A stretch of DNA of 64,000 nucleotides from contig NZ_JAANZA010000002.1 in the NCBI RefSeq assembly GCF_012274275.1, forward strand, positions 805,909 through 869,908, in the 5' to 3' direction. Source of the stretch: Cryobacterium sp. BB307. GTDB taxonomy: Bacteria; Actinomycetota; Actinomycetes; Actinomycetales; Microbacteriaceae. The position numbers were made by a program, and so were the translations under genes. The notes under the pieces were generated by a model. The model was not told the origin of the DNA and did not search any database. It saw nothing but the letters and a program-made list of their open reading frames with translations. This document shows, piece after piece, positions 27,420-34,773 of this stretch (positions are counted from its first letter, which is position 1; each line of letters opens with the position of its first letter).

Positions 27420-27565
27420 GAACGGTCCGCTCATCCCCCATCTGAGCGGAACGTTCTGGGGCAAGCGAGCCGACCCGAAGGTCCGCTTGCCCCTGCCTTC
27501 GGGCGGACACAGCACGCCCGCGAACTTCGCGGTACCAGCACCGGATCCTTCCCCCAAGATCCGGT
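27420..27565 (+). other. strongly folded 5' leader (4 stem-loops)
   Basis: In the 304-bp gap before tetR. Stem 1: GAACG/CGTTC plus CCGCTCA/TGAGCGG (27420-27456). Stem 2: GGGGCAAGCG/CGCTTGCCCC with inner GACC/GGTC and a CGAA loop (27458-27493). Stem 3: CCGCGAA/TTCGCGG (27518-27532). Stem 4: ACCGGATC/GATCCGGT (27540-27565). No ORF and no riboswitch class I recognise. It would lie in the tetR 5' UTR if the promoter at 27376-27409 is right. It could be a regulatory leader or an independent small RNA. Confidence 0.55.
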
Positions 27566-27611
27566 TGGCTGCCGAAGCGGAGTGGGGATAAACGCCCGAG
27601 GGAGCCACGCT

Positions 27612-28202
27612 GTGACGATTGTCGAGTCTGATCCAACGTCACAGCGTGCCCCTTGGGCCAAGCAGCGCATTCTGGACACGGCGACACGCCTCTTCTACGA
27701 CGAGGGCATCCGCCAGGTCGGCATCGATCGGCTGATCGCCGAGGCCGAGACCACAAAGGCCACGTTCTACAAGTACTACCGAGCCAAGGCGGTGCTCGTG
27801 GCCGCCTACATCCGTGGCGCACACGAACGCGACAAGGCGGCCCTCGAGGCGCTCATCGTCGAGTCGGACGGTGCGGCGCAGGCGCTCGAGCTGCTCGTGC
27901 AGCGGATCATCGACGAACTGCAGCGGCCCGGCTTCCGCGGCTGCCTCTACCTCAACGCGGCTGCCGAATATCCCGAACCCCACCATGAGGTGCGCGTGAT
28001 CATCATGGAGCACCGCGACTGGTACACCGCCGCGATCGCCGACCTGCTTCGGCAGGTCGGGCATCCCCTCCCCGGTGAGGGGGCTGACGACTTCCTGCTC
28101 GCCCGCGACGGCGCGATGGTCGGTGGCTATGCAGGCGACGTCACCGCAGCGGCCGGAGCGCTCCAGCGCAGCGTCGATCGCATCCGCGCCGCCCGGGCCT
28201 GA
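27612..28202 (+). CDS. TetR-family transcriptional regulator
   Basis: A 196-residue regulator beginning at GTG 27612 (MTIVESDPTSQ). HTH: RQVGIDRLIAEAETTKATFYKYYRAKAVLVAAY (about 36-68). The C-terminal domain has the FRGCLYLNAAAEYP pattern of the YxaF/LmrA-like TetR subgroup. The frame stays open upstream through the structured leader, but that stretch is not protein-like. Its neighbour downstream is a convergent aldo/keto reductase; its target is unknown apart from the palindrome in its own promoter. Confidence 0.86.
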   Translation: MTIVESDPTSQRAPWAKQRILDTATRLFYDEGIRQVGIDRLIAEAETTKATFYKYYRAKAVLVAAYIRGAHERDKAALEALIVESDGAAQALELLVQRIIDELQRPGFRGCLYLNAAAEYPEPHHEVRVIIMEHRDWYTAAIADLLRQVGHPLPGEGADDFLLARDGAMVGGYAGDVTAAAGALQRSVDRIRAARA

Positions 28203-28215
28203 AGCTCGGGCCCAC

Positions 28216-29181
28216 TCAGGCGGTTGCCGCGTCGAGCGCTGCGACCTGGTTGCGGGTCAGCTGGACCAGCGTGCCCGCGATGAGGTCCTCGACCTGATCC
28301 GCGCTGCTCGCACTGGCCACCGGCGCGACGACGTTCGACTTGGTGAGCAGCCACGCGATCGCGATGCTCGCCGGCGCAACCTCGTGCTCGGCGGAGACTC
28401 GATCCAGCGCGGCGAGCACCCTCAGCCCTCTCCGGTTGAGGTGGCTCTGCGCGTCGACGACGCGCGAGTCGAACCGGCCATGCACGCTCGCCAGGTTCGC
28501 GCGCGATCGGTACCTGCCCGTGAGGAACCCGCCATCCAACGCGAAGCGCGGCATTACAGCCAAGCCCTGCGACGCGGCGACCGACGCCATCGAACCCTCG
28601 AACACCGCACGGTGCATCAGGTTGTACCGGCTTTGCACCGCGACGAGCGGCCCAAGGCCGAGCTGCGCGGCAATGATCCGTGCCTCGATCAGCCGATTGC
28701 CCGAGTGGTCCGAGGCACCCAAATAACGCACCTTCCCCGCCCGCACGACTTCGTCGAGCGCGACCAGGGTCTCCTCGAACGGCACGTCCGGGTCGTCGAT
28801 GTGGAGGTAGAGCACGTCGAGGTAGTCGGTGCCCAGGCGGGTCAGGCTGGCATCGATCGCCGCGGTCAGCGCACCCGGCGTCAGGCCAGGGAAGTCGGCA
28901 CTCTTGCCGATCTTGGTGGCCAGCACGACATCCGCCCGGTTCCGCCGGTCGCGCATCCAGTTCCCGATCAGGATCTCGCTTCGTCCGCCCGCGTAACTGT
29001 CCGCGGTATCGATGAAGGTGCCGCCGAGCTCGACGTAACGGTCGAGGATGTCGACGGTCGCCTCGTCGCCCGCCGTCCACCCGAAGACGTTCCCGCCGAT
29101 CGCCAGCGAACTCACCTGGAGCTGAGTGGACCCGAGTCGGCGCTGGTGCGCGCGCGTGCCCAGTTGGCTTGTCGGGTTCAT
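28216..29181 (-). CDS. aldo/keto reductase
   Basis: A 321-residue NADPH-dependent TIM-barrel reductase. The catalytic tetrad is visible: Asp and Tyr in FIDTADSYAGG, Lys in VVLATKIGK, His in DVLYLHIDDPD. The barrel continues to the NADPH-binding C-terminal segment IAIAWLLTKSNVVAPVASAS. MNPTSQLGTR at 29181 is preferred because GAGAG precedes it; the frame is open to 29238. Substrate unknown. Confidence 0.9.
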   Translation of the reverse strand: MNPTSQLGTRAHQRRLGSTQLQVSSLAIGGNVFGWTAGDEATVDILDRYVELGGTFIDTADSYAGGRSEILIGNWMRDRRNRADVVLATKIGKSADFPGLTPGALTAAIDASLTRLGTDYLDVLYLHIDDPDVPFEETLVALDEVVRAGKVRYLGASDHSGNRLIEARIIAAQLGLGPLVAVQSRYNLMHRAVFEGSMASVAASQGLAVMPRFALDGGFLTGRYRSRANLASVHGRFDSRVVDAQSHLNRRGLRVLAALDRVSAEHEVAPASIAIAWLLTKSNVVAPVASASSADQVEDLIAGTLVQLTRNQVAALDAATA

Positions 29182-29343
29182 GGGATCTCTCGGCCGGTGG
29201 AGGTGTGTTGCACAGAGGGTAGAGCACGCCGAGGCCACTTCCGTGGCACGAATGGCGCGATTCGTGCGCGAGAAGGACTCGCACCGGTACGGCTATCATC
29301 GGCACAACCGAACCGAATGCAATGGAGCAGGGGGTGATTCACC

Positions 29344-29871
29344 GTGGTCAATGACCCGAACTGGCGTTTGCCGGAGGTGCCGGCGTTCTCGCTGACCAGC
29401 CCGGAGGTGCGCGACGGCGACATTCTGCCCAGGTGGGCACGGGCATCCGGGATGGGCGGCGAGGACCGCTCCCCGACCCTGCACTGGTCCGGGCAGCCAC
29501 GCGGCACCAAGAGCTTCGCGCTCACCGTGTACGACCCGGATGCGCCGACCGGCAGCGGCTACTGGCACTGGGCGGTCTACAACATCCCGGGCGACGCGAG
29601 CGCGCTGCCTCAGGATGCCGGGAACCCGGCCGCCGGGCTGCTGCCCGCCGGCGCGATCACGCTGCCCAACGAGTCACGCGAGGAGCGGTTCGAAGGCGCC
29701 GCACCGCCGGCCGGCCATGGCGAACACCGCTACGTCTTCACGCTGTCCGCGCTGGGCGTCGAACGGCTCGACCTGCCGGCGCGCTGCACCCCGGCGGTCC
29801 TCGGCTTCAGCCTGCGGACGGTGATCCTGGCTCGCGCGCAGTTGACTACGTTGTCGGAGACCCCGGCGTAG
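29344..29871 (+). CDS. YbhB/YbcL family (PEBP-like) protein
   Basis: A 175-residue phosphatidylethanolamine-binding-protein fold. It shows the family motifs LTVYDPDAPTGSGYWHWAVYNIP (DPDAP and GxxHW) and APPAGHGEHRYVFTLSAL. Bacterial members have no settled function. GTG start after a G-rich RBS (ggagcaggggg). Its end overlaps the convergent SulP gene by 26 bp. Confidence 0.9.
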   Translation: MVNDPNWRLPEVPAFSLTSPEVRDGDILPRWARASGMGGEDRSPTLHWSGQPRGTKSFALTVYDPDAPTGSGYWHWAVYNIPGDASALPQDAGNPAAGLLPAGAITLPNESREERFEGAAPPAGHGEHRYVFTLSALGVERLDLPARCTPAVLGFSLRTVILARAQLTTLSETPA

Positions 29872-31525
29872 CGCCCACCAGTTCGCGCGCGGAGGCGATC
29901 GCATTCGGGGTCGCCTCGAAGACGCGACCGGCGTCCCTCAGCCGTCGCGCGGAGGTCAGCGCGGCGAGCACCTTCTTGTGACCGGGTCGGATGCCCGAAA
30001 GCAGCACGACGATGCCGCGGCGCTCGAGCTTGGCTATCGCGTCGTCGAGCATCAGCGCTCCGGTCGCATCGATGGTGGTCAGCCGGCTCATGCGGAGGAT
30101 GACCACGGCGACATCCGCGACCTCGCTGAGTTCGAGCAGGAAGCGGTGGGCTGCGCCGAAGAACAGGGCGCCGTCGAGGCGGAAGGCGACGATGCGGTCG
30201 TCGAGCAGGCTGCGCTCCTCGGCGGAATGGTCGGCATGGTCGAGAGGCACCCGCTCGACCCTGGACGCCTTCGCGACCGCACGCAACGCGACGAAGCCGG
30301 CCAGCGCGAGGCCCACGACGACGGCCGTGACCAAATCGATCGCCACGGTGACCACGAACGTGAGCACCAGCACGAGGGCATCCCCACGCGACGAGCGCAT
30401 GATGGCCTTGATCGAGCCGACCTGGATCATCTGCACGGTAGTCGCGAGCAGCACGCCGCCGAGGGCGGCCAGCGGGATCACCCCGACCAGCGGCGCGGCG
30501 ACGAGCGTGAACAGCAGCAGGATGACCGCGTGCGAGAACGACGCGAGGCGCGACTGCGCTCCCGCGCGCACGTTGACGGCGGTGCGGGCGATCGCCGCGG
30601 TCGCCGGAACGCCACCGAACAGCGGGGCAGCCAGGTTCGCCAGTCCCTGGCCGAACAGCTCACGGTCGGGGTTGTGCTTCTGCCCGACGCTCATGGCGTC
30701 CGCAACGGTCGCGCAGAGCAGGCTCTCCAGCGCGGCCAGGGCTGCGACGGCGAGCGCCGATGGCAGCAGCGCGGTCAGCGTGCTCGGGTCGAAGAAGCCG
30801 ACGGATGGCGCGGGCAGGCCGGCGGGCAGGGTACCGACGGTGTCGATGCCGAAGCCTGCGAAGAAGGCGACGGCCGTGGCGATGACAACGGCGACGAGCG
30901 AGAACGGTACAGCCGGCTTGAAGCGGGCGCCGATCAGGATGACCGCGGCCACGGCCAGCGCGATGACCACCGGCACGAGATCCGGAGCCGCCGCCCAGCG
31001 CACGATCGCGTCGAAAGCGATGGCCCACACCTGCTCCTGGTCGCCGGCCTCAACACCGAGGATGTTCGGCAGCTGCTGCAGCGCGATGACCACGGCGATG
31101 CCCGCCGTGAAGCCCTCGACGAGGGACGCAGGGAGGTACCGCACGTAGCGGCCGACCCCGGACACCGCGAGGCCGAGCAGGATGACGCCGGCCATCACGC
31201 CGACCTGCAGCACGCCGCTCGCGCCGAACTGGTGCACCACCGGGATCAGCACGACCGTCATCGCCCCTGTGGGTCCTGACACCTGCAGGTTGCTGCCACC
31301 GAACACCGCGGCGATCGCACCCGCGACAATCGCGGTGATCAGCCCGGCTTCCGCGCCGAGCCCGGATGCGACGCCGAAGGCGAGTGCGAGCGGCAGCGCA
31401 ACGATGGCGACGGTCAGTCCGGCCAGGAGGTCCCGCCCCGGCGACCGGCGCATCGCCGCGACGTCGCCCTTACCGGGGAGCAGTCCGAGCAGGAAGCGGC
31501 CGCTTGCCGACATCCGTCGTCTCAT
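29846..31525 (-). CDS. SulP-family inorganic anion transporter with STAS domain
   Basis: A 559-residue secondary transporter: about 10-12 membrane helices (residues ~30-420) with the SulP stretch LAGLTVAIVALPLALAFGVA, and a C-terminal STAS domain (~440-540; MSRLTTIDATGALMLDDAI). SulP proteins carry sulfate, bicarbonate or other anions; the substrate is not determined here. No carbonic anhydrase gene is fused or adjacent. Co-transcribed with, and overlapping by 4 nt, an ArsR-type regulator. Confidence 0.92.
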   Translation of the reverse strand: MRRRMSASGRFLLGLLPGKGDVAAMRRSPGRDLLAGLTVAIVALPLALAFGVASGLGAEAGLITAIVAGAIAAVFGGSNLQVSGPTGAMTVVLIPVVHQFGASGVLQVGVMAGVILLGLAVSGVGRYVRYLPASLVEGFTAGIAVVIALQQLPNILGVEAGDQEQVWAIAFDAIVRWAAAPDLVPVVIALAVAAVILIGARFKPAVPFSLVAVVIATAVAFFAGFGIDTVGTLPAGLPAPSVGFFDPSTLTALLPSALAVAALAALESLLCATVADAMSVGQKHNPDRELFGQGLANLAAPLFGGVPATAAIARTAVNVRAGAQSRLASFSHAVILLLFTLVAAPLVGVIPLAALGGVLLATTVQMIQVGSIKAIMRSSRGDALVLVLTFVVTVAIDLVTAVVVGLALAGFVALRAVAKASRVERVPLDHADHSAEERSLLDDRIVAFRLDGALFFGAAHRFLLELSEVADVAVVILRMSRLTTIDATGALMLDDAIAKLERRGIVVLLSGIRPGHKKVLAALTSARRLRDAGRVFEATPNAIASARELVGATPGSPTT

Positions 31526-31890
31526 CGCACCTCCGTGCCCGTTGCAGCTTCGCTGGCGGCGTGCTCACGCTCGAGCGTTGCGAGGAGTTCTGTCGTGTCC
31601 TGCAGATTGCTGAGGAGCAGCTGCCTGGCGACGGCCAGCAGCTCTGCGATGCGCGGGTCGCGCACCGAGTAGTAGATGGTGTTGCCGTCGCGGCGGGTGA
31701 CGACCACACCTGCCCTGCGCAGCACCGCCAGCTGTTGGGAGAGCTGCGTCAACTCGGCGTCGATGCTGTCGGCGAGGTCGCCCACGGAGCGCTCCCCCTG
31801 CACGAGCTGCTCGAGGGCCCGTACGCGGACCGGATGCGCGAGCGCCTTGAACAGCTCGGCCTTCAGCGCTGCAACGGGAAGATCTGCCAT
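31522..31890 (-). CDS. ArsR-family (winged-helix) transcriptional regulator
   Basis: A 122-residue SmtB/ArsR-fold repressor: LFKALAHPVRVRALEQLVQGERSVGDLADSI then recognition helix ELTQLSQQLAVLRRAGVVVTRRDGNTIYYSVRD. No cysteine or metal-box (ELCVCDL-type) residues are present, so it is not a classic arsenic or metal sensor; it may sense redox or sulfur state through another mechanism or bind a small anion. It is the first gene of the arsR-sulP operon and has a leaderless start with a perfect TATAAT -10. Confidence 0.9.
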   Translation of the reverse strand: MADLPVAALKAELFKALAHPVRVRALEQLVQGERSVGDLADSIDAELTQLSQQLAVLRRAGVVVTRRDGNTIYYSVRDPRIAELLAVARQLLLSNLQDTTELLATLEREHAASEAATGTEVR

Positions 31891-31896
31891 CCAAGC

Positions 31897-31902
31897 ATTA
31901 TA
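31897..31902 (-). promoter_or_regulatory. -10 element (TATAAT) of leaderless arsR-sulP promoter
   Basis: Exact TATAAT 6 nt before the ATG at 31890; no Shine-Dalgarno. The best -10 match in the window. Confidence 0.7.
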
Positions 31903-31906
31903 ACTA

Positions 31907-31924
31907 GCTATCTAGCAAAATAGC
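31907..31924. promoter_or_regulatory. candidate ArsR operator
   Basis: GCTAT-N8-ATAGC inverted repeat within an AT-rich stretch (aactagctatctagcaaaat), immediately upstream of the arsR -10. AT-rich imperfect dyads are typical ArsR/SmtB sites. Confidence 0.5.
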
Positions 31925-31931
31925 CAACTAC

Positions 31932-32006
31932 TGAACCATCGAGTCGGGAGCAGTAGCCGTTATGAGCGTGCCAAAACGGCAACACCTCCCGACTCAATGG
32001 AGGTTC
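31932..32006. repeat. intergenic palindromic repeat, family C copy 1
   Basis: Arms ATCGAGTCGGGAG (31938-31950) and CTCCCGACTCAAT (31986-31998), extended outward by GAACC / GGTTC. The same arms with a longer stem occur at 49628-49690, and the first 12 bases recur at the very end of the window (63939-63950). Intergenic, between the arsR promoter and the end of a small membrane-protein gene. Confidence 0.7.
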
Positions 32007-32034
32007 GGGAAGCTGTGGGGTGCGGCGGCCGGCC

Positions 32035-32256
32035 TCAGGGGCGGCGGCGCACCGGGATGGGGACGCTCTCGACTGGCGGCTCGGAGTGACGCTGGTACTG
32101 CGGGCCGCTCCAGCGACGCGCGAACCGGATGCTCAGCACGACGCGAACGGCGACAGCTGCAGCGACGATGACCGCGACCGCGAGCCAGAAGATGGGGTCG
32201 ACGATCCAGGTGAACCAAGACAGCACGCTGCTGACCGCCTCGGCGCCATTTCCCAT
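32035..32256 (-). CDS. small membrane protein of unknown function
   Basis: A 73-residue protein with a hydrophobic N-terminal two-thirds (WIVDPIFWLAVAVIVAAAVAVRVVL, one long or two short helices) and a basic, proline-rich C-terminus (FARRWSGPQYQRHSEPP). It has a leaderless start (TACTCT then 6 nt). I do not recognise a family. Confidence 0.6.
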   Translation of the reverse strand: MGNGAEAVSSVLSWFTWIVDPIFWLAVAVIVAAAVAVRVVLSIRFARRWSGPQYQRHSEPPVESVPIPVRRRP

Positions 32257-32262
32257 CAGACC

Positions 32263-32268
32263 AGAGTA
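32263..32268 (-). promoter_or_regulatory. -10 element of leaderless small-membrane-protein promoter
   Basis: TACTCT, 6 nt, ATG at 32256; no Shine-Dalgarno. Its presence supports the small gene being real. Confidence 0.5.
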
Positions 32269-32291
32269 CGAACCCGGCCCGCGCCTGTCCT

Positions 32292-32307
32292 ACCCCCAAC
32301 CGGGGGT
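32292..32307 (-). terminator. hairpin at the end of the leucine-catabolism operon
   Basis: ACCCCC/GGGGGT stem with a 4-nt loop begins right after the CoA-lyase stop (32309). There is no U-tract, so termination efficiency is uncertain. Confidence 0.4.
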
Positions 32308-32308
32308 G

Positions 32309-33115
32309 TTAGTCGCCCGCGCGCCGCACCAGTTCGGCAGCGTGCCGGAGCACCGGCTCGTCCACCATGCGACCGCGGAAGGCGAACACGCCTGACTCGT
32401 CGGTCGCCGCCGCGAGCACCGCGCGCGCGAATTCCAGGTCCTCATCCGAGGGCCGGTAGGCGTCGCGGATGGTGGCGACCTGACCGGGGTGGATGCACGC
32501 GGTCGCCGCGAAGCCGCTTGCCGCGGCATCCGAGGCCTCGGCCCGCAGTCCGTCGAAGTCGTCGATGTCGACATGGATGGCGTCGATCGCGGCCTTGCCG
32601 TAGGCGCCCGCCGCGAGCAGCACCGCGGAGCGCGCGTGCCGGGCCACCTGCCGGTAGCGGCCATCCGGCAACCGGCTCGAGGTCCCGCCAAGGGAGGCCA
32701 TCAGGTCCTCCGCACCCCACATGAGCGCGACCACCGACGGGTGCGCCGCGATCGCGGGCGCGCCAACGACTCCACCGGCGGTCTCGCACAGCGCCACCAG
32801 CTCGAACCCGTCCAGCCCCTCGAAGTCACGGGGCGCGGTCGCCTTGGCGACCATCACCGTGCGGTACTCGGTCTGCCGCAGCGCCTCCAGGTCGGCAGCG
32901 CGCTCCGGTGAGTCGTGGGCGTTCACCCGCACGATCGTGCGCGCCGGATCGAGCGGATGCTCGATGAGCGCGGCCCGCGCGGCGTCCTTGTGCGCGGCGT
33001 CGACGGCGTCCTCGAGGTCGAGGATGACCGCATCCGCCCGCTCGGCGGCCTTGTCGAACCGGTCGGTGCGGTCGGCGGGGCAGAACAACAGTGCCGGGCC
33101 CATCCGGAAGCTCAT
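32309..33115 (-). CDS. HpcH/HpaI (CitE-like) CoA-ester lyase
   Basis: A 268-residue TIM-barrel lyase beginning MSFRMGPALLFCPADRTDRF, with ADAVILDLEDAVDAAHKDAAR and a metal-binding MWGAEDL segment. In M. tuberculosis the equivalent gene Rv2498c, in the same operon, is described as a beta-hydroxyacyl-CoA lyase cleaving (R)-HMG-CoA and citramalyl-CoA. By position it should perform the last step of leucine breakdown, giving acetyl-CoA and acetoacetate. ATG 33115 overlaps the MaoC stop (ATGA). Confidence 0.87.
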   Translation of the reverse strand: MSFRMGPALLFCPADRTDRFDKAAERADAVILDLEDAVDAAHKDAARAALIEHPLDPARTIVRVNAHDSPERAADLEALRQTEYRTVMVAKATAPRDFEGLDGFELVALCETAGGVVGAPAIAAHPSVVALMWGAEDLMASLGGTSSRLPDGRYRQVARHARSAVLLAAGAYGKAAIDAIHVDIDDFDGLRAEASDAAASGFAATACIHPGQVATIRDAYRPSDEDLEFARAVLAAATDESGVFAFRGRMVDEPVLRHAAELVRRAGD

Positions 33116-33597
33116 TGCCGCGCCTCCTTGCACCACACCAACGTCGACCGCACGGCCGTCGCGACGACGACGCCGTCCTGGTTGCGGGCGGTGTGCTCGA
33201 GCGTGACGATCCCCTGCCCCGGCCGGGACTCGGAGAGCCGCTTGCCGGTGACGATCGTCTCGCTGTACAGGGTGTCGCCGTGGAAGACCGGATGAGGAAA
33301 AGCGACCTTCTCGAAGCCGAGGTTTGCGACGATGGTGCCCTCGGTCAGCTGCGCCACCGAACTGCCGACCAGGGTGGCCAGTGTGAACATCGAGTTGACC
33401 AGGCGCTGCCCGAACGGCTGGGACGCGGAGAACGCGGCGTCCAGGTGCAGCGACTGGGTGTTCATAGTGAGGGTCGTGAACAGCACATTGTCGGCCTCGG
33501 TGACCGTACGGCCCGGCCGGTGCAGGTAGAGAACGGACTCGTCGAACTCCTCGAAATAGAGTCCGCGCTGCTGCACGACCTCGCGTTCCTCGGGCAT
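33112..33597 (-). CDS. MaoC-family (R)-specific enoyl-CoA hydratase
   Basis: A 161-residue single hotdog domain: YFEEFDESVLYLHRPGRTVTEADNVLFTTLTMNTQSLHLD is the MaoC active-site region (Asp/His of the hydratase), and FHGDTLYSETIV follows. In the syntenic mycobacterial operon the homologue (Rv2499c) is the hydratase acting before the CitE-like lyase. Here it should hydrate methylglutaconyl-CoA to HMG-CoA. It is 9 nt after the acyl-CoA dehydrogenase. Confidence 0.87.
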   Translation of the reverse strand: MPEEREVVQQRGLYFEEFDESVLYLHRPGRTVTEADNVLFTTLTMNTQSLHLDAAFSASQPFGQRLVNSMFTLATLVGSSVAQLTEGTIVANLGFEKVAFPHPVFHGDTLYSETIVTGKRLSESRPGQGIVTLEHTARNQDGVVVATAVRSTLVWCKEARQ

Positions 33598-33606
33598 CCG
33601 CGCCTC

Positions 33607-34773
33607 CTACTGATTGAAACCGAGCGACCTGGCGATCACCATGAGCTGCACCTCGTTGGTGCCCTCGCCGATCTCGAGGATCTTCGAGTCACGGTAGTGC
33701 CGTGCAACAAGGCTCTCATTCATGAAGCCCGCACCGCCGAAGATCTGGGTCGCGTCGCGCGCATTGCTCATCGCCGCGTCGCTTGAGACCAGCTTCGCGA
33801 TCGCCGCCTCACGCTTGTAGTCGAGGCCCGCAGCGCTGCGGCGCGCGGCGTCGTGCCAGGCGAGCCGGGCGGTGTGCACGCGCGCCTGCATCTGCGCGAT
33901 CATGAACGAGATCGACTGGAATGAGCCGATCGGCTTGCCGAACGCGTTGCGATTCTTGGCGTAGGCGACCGCCTCGTCGAGACAGCCCTGTGCCGCACCG
34001 GTGGCGAGCGCGGCGATCGCGACTCGTCCGTCGTCGAGGGTGTGCAGGAAGTTGGCGTAGCCGCGTCCGCGCTCGCCGAGCAGGTTGGCCTCTGGGACCC
34101 TGGCGTCGTCGAAGGTCAGCGGATGCGTGTCCGACGAGTTCCAGCCGACCTTGTCGTAGGCGGGCTCCACCGTGAAGCCGGGTGTCCCGTTCGGGACGAT
34201 GATTGTCGACAGTTCCTTGCGCATCCGGCCGTCCGGGTCCTCGCGCTCGCCTGTCACCGCCGTCACGGTCACGAACCTGGTGATCGGCGTGCCGGAGTTG
34301 GTGATGAACTGCTTGCTGCCGTTGATCACCCATTCGCCGTCGTCCAGCCGGGCGGTGGTGCGCGTCGCGCCGGCGTCGCTGCCCGCCTCGGCCTCGGTCA
34401 GGCCGAACCCGGCGAGTGCGGTGCCCGCCGTGAGGTCGGGCAGCAGTTCCCGCTTCTGCTCCTCGGTGCCGAAGCGGAAGATCGGGAAGGACCCAAGCCC
34501 GACGGCAGCCTCGAGTGTGATGGCCAGCGACTGGTTGACGCGCGCGATGGCCTCGATAGCGAGTCCGAGCGACATCACGTCGCCGCCCTGTCCGCCGTAC
34601 TCCTCCGGGAACGGCAGCCCGAACAGCCCGAGTTGCCCCATCTGCGCGACCACGTCCATCGGCAGCCGATGCTCGCGGTCGGCCTCGTAGGAGATGGGTG
34701 CGATCACCTCGTCGGCGAACTCGCACACCGTGTCGTAGAGCGATTGCTCCTCTTCCGTCAGGCTCCAGCTCAT
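33607..34773 (-). CDS. acyl-CoA dehydrogenase (isovaleryl-CoA dehydrogenase type)
   Basis: A 388-residue FAD enzyme with the ACAD signatures GFGLTEAEAGSDAGATRTTA (FAD/substrate) and QIFGGAGFMNESLVARHYRDSKILEIGEGTNEVQ (C-terminal). Position and neighbours match fadE19 of M. tuberculosis and liuA of pseudomonads, so the expected substrate is isovaleryl-CoA or another short branched acyl-CoA. It overlaps the biotin-carboxylase gene by 4 nt. Confidence 0.9.
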   Translation of the reverse strand: MSWSLTEEEQSLYDTVCEFADEVIAPISYEADREHRLPMDVVAQMGQLGLFGLPFPEEYGGQGGDVMSLGLAIEAIARVNQSLAITLEAAVGLGSFPIFRFGTEEQKRELLPDLTAGTALAGFGLTEAEAGSDAGATRTTARLDDGEWVINGSKQFITNSGTPITRFVTVTAVTGEREDPDGRMRKELSTIIVPNGTPGFTVEPAYDKVGWNSSDTHPLTFDDARVPEANLLGERGRGYANFLHTLDDGRVAIAALATGAAQGCLDEAVAYAKNRNAFGKPIGSFQSISFMIAQMQARVHTARLAWHDAARRSAAGLDYKREAAIAKLVSSDAAMSNARDATQIFGGAGFMNESLVARHYRDSKILEIGEGTNEVQLMVIARSLGFNQ

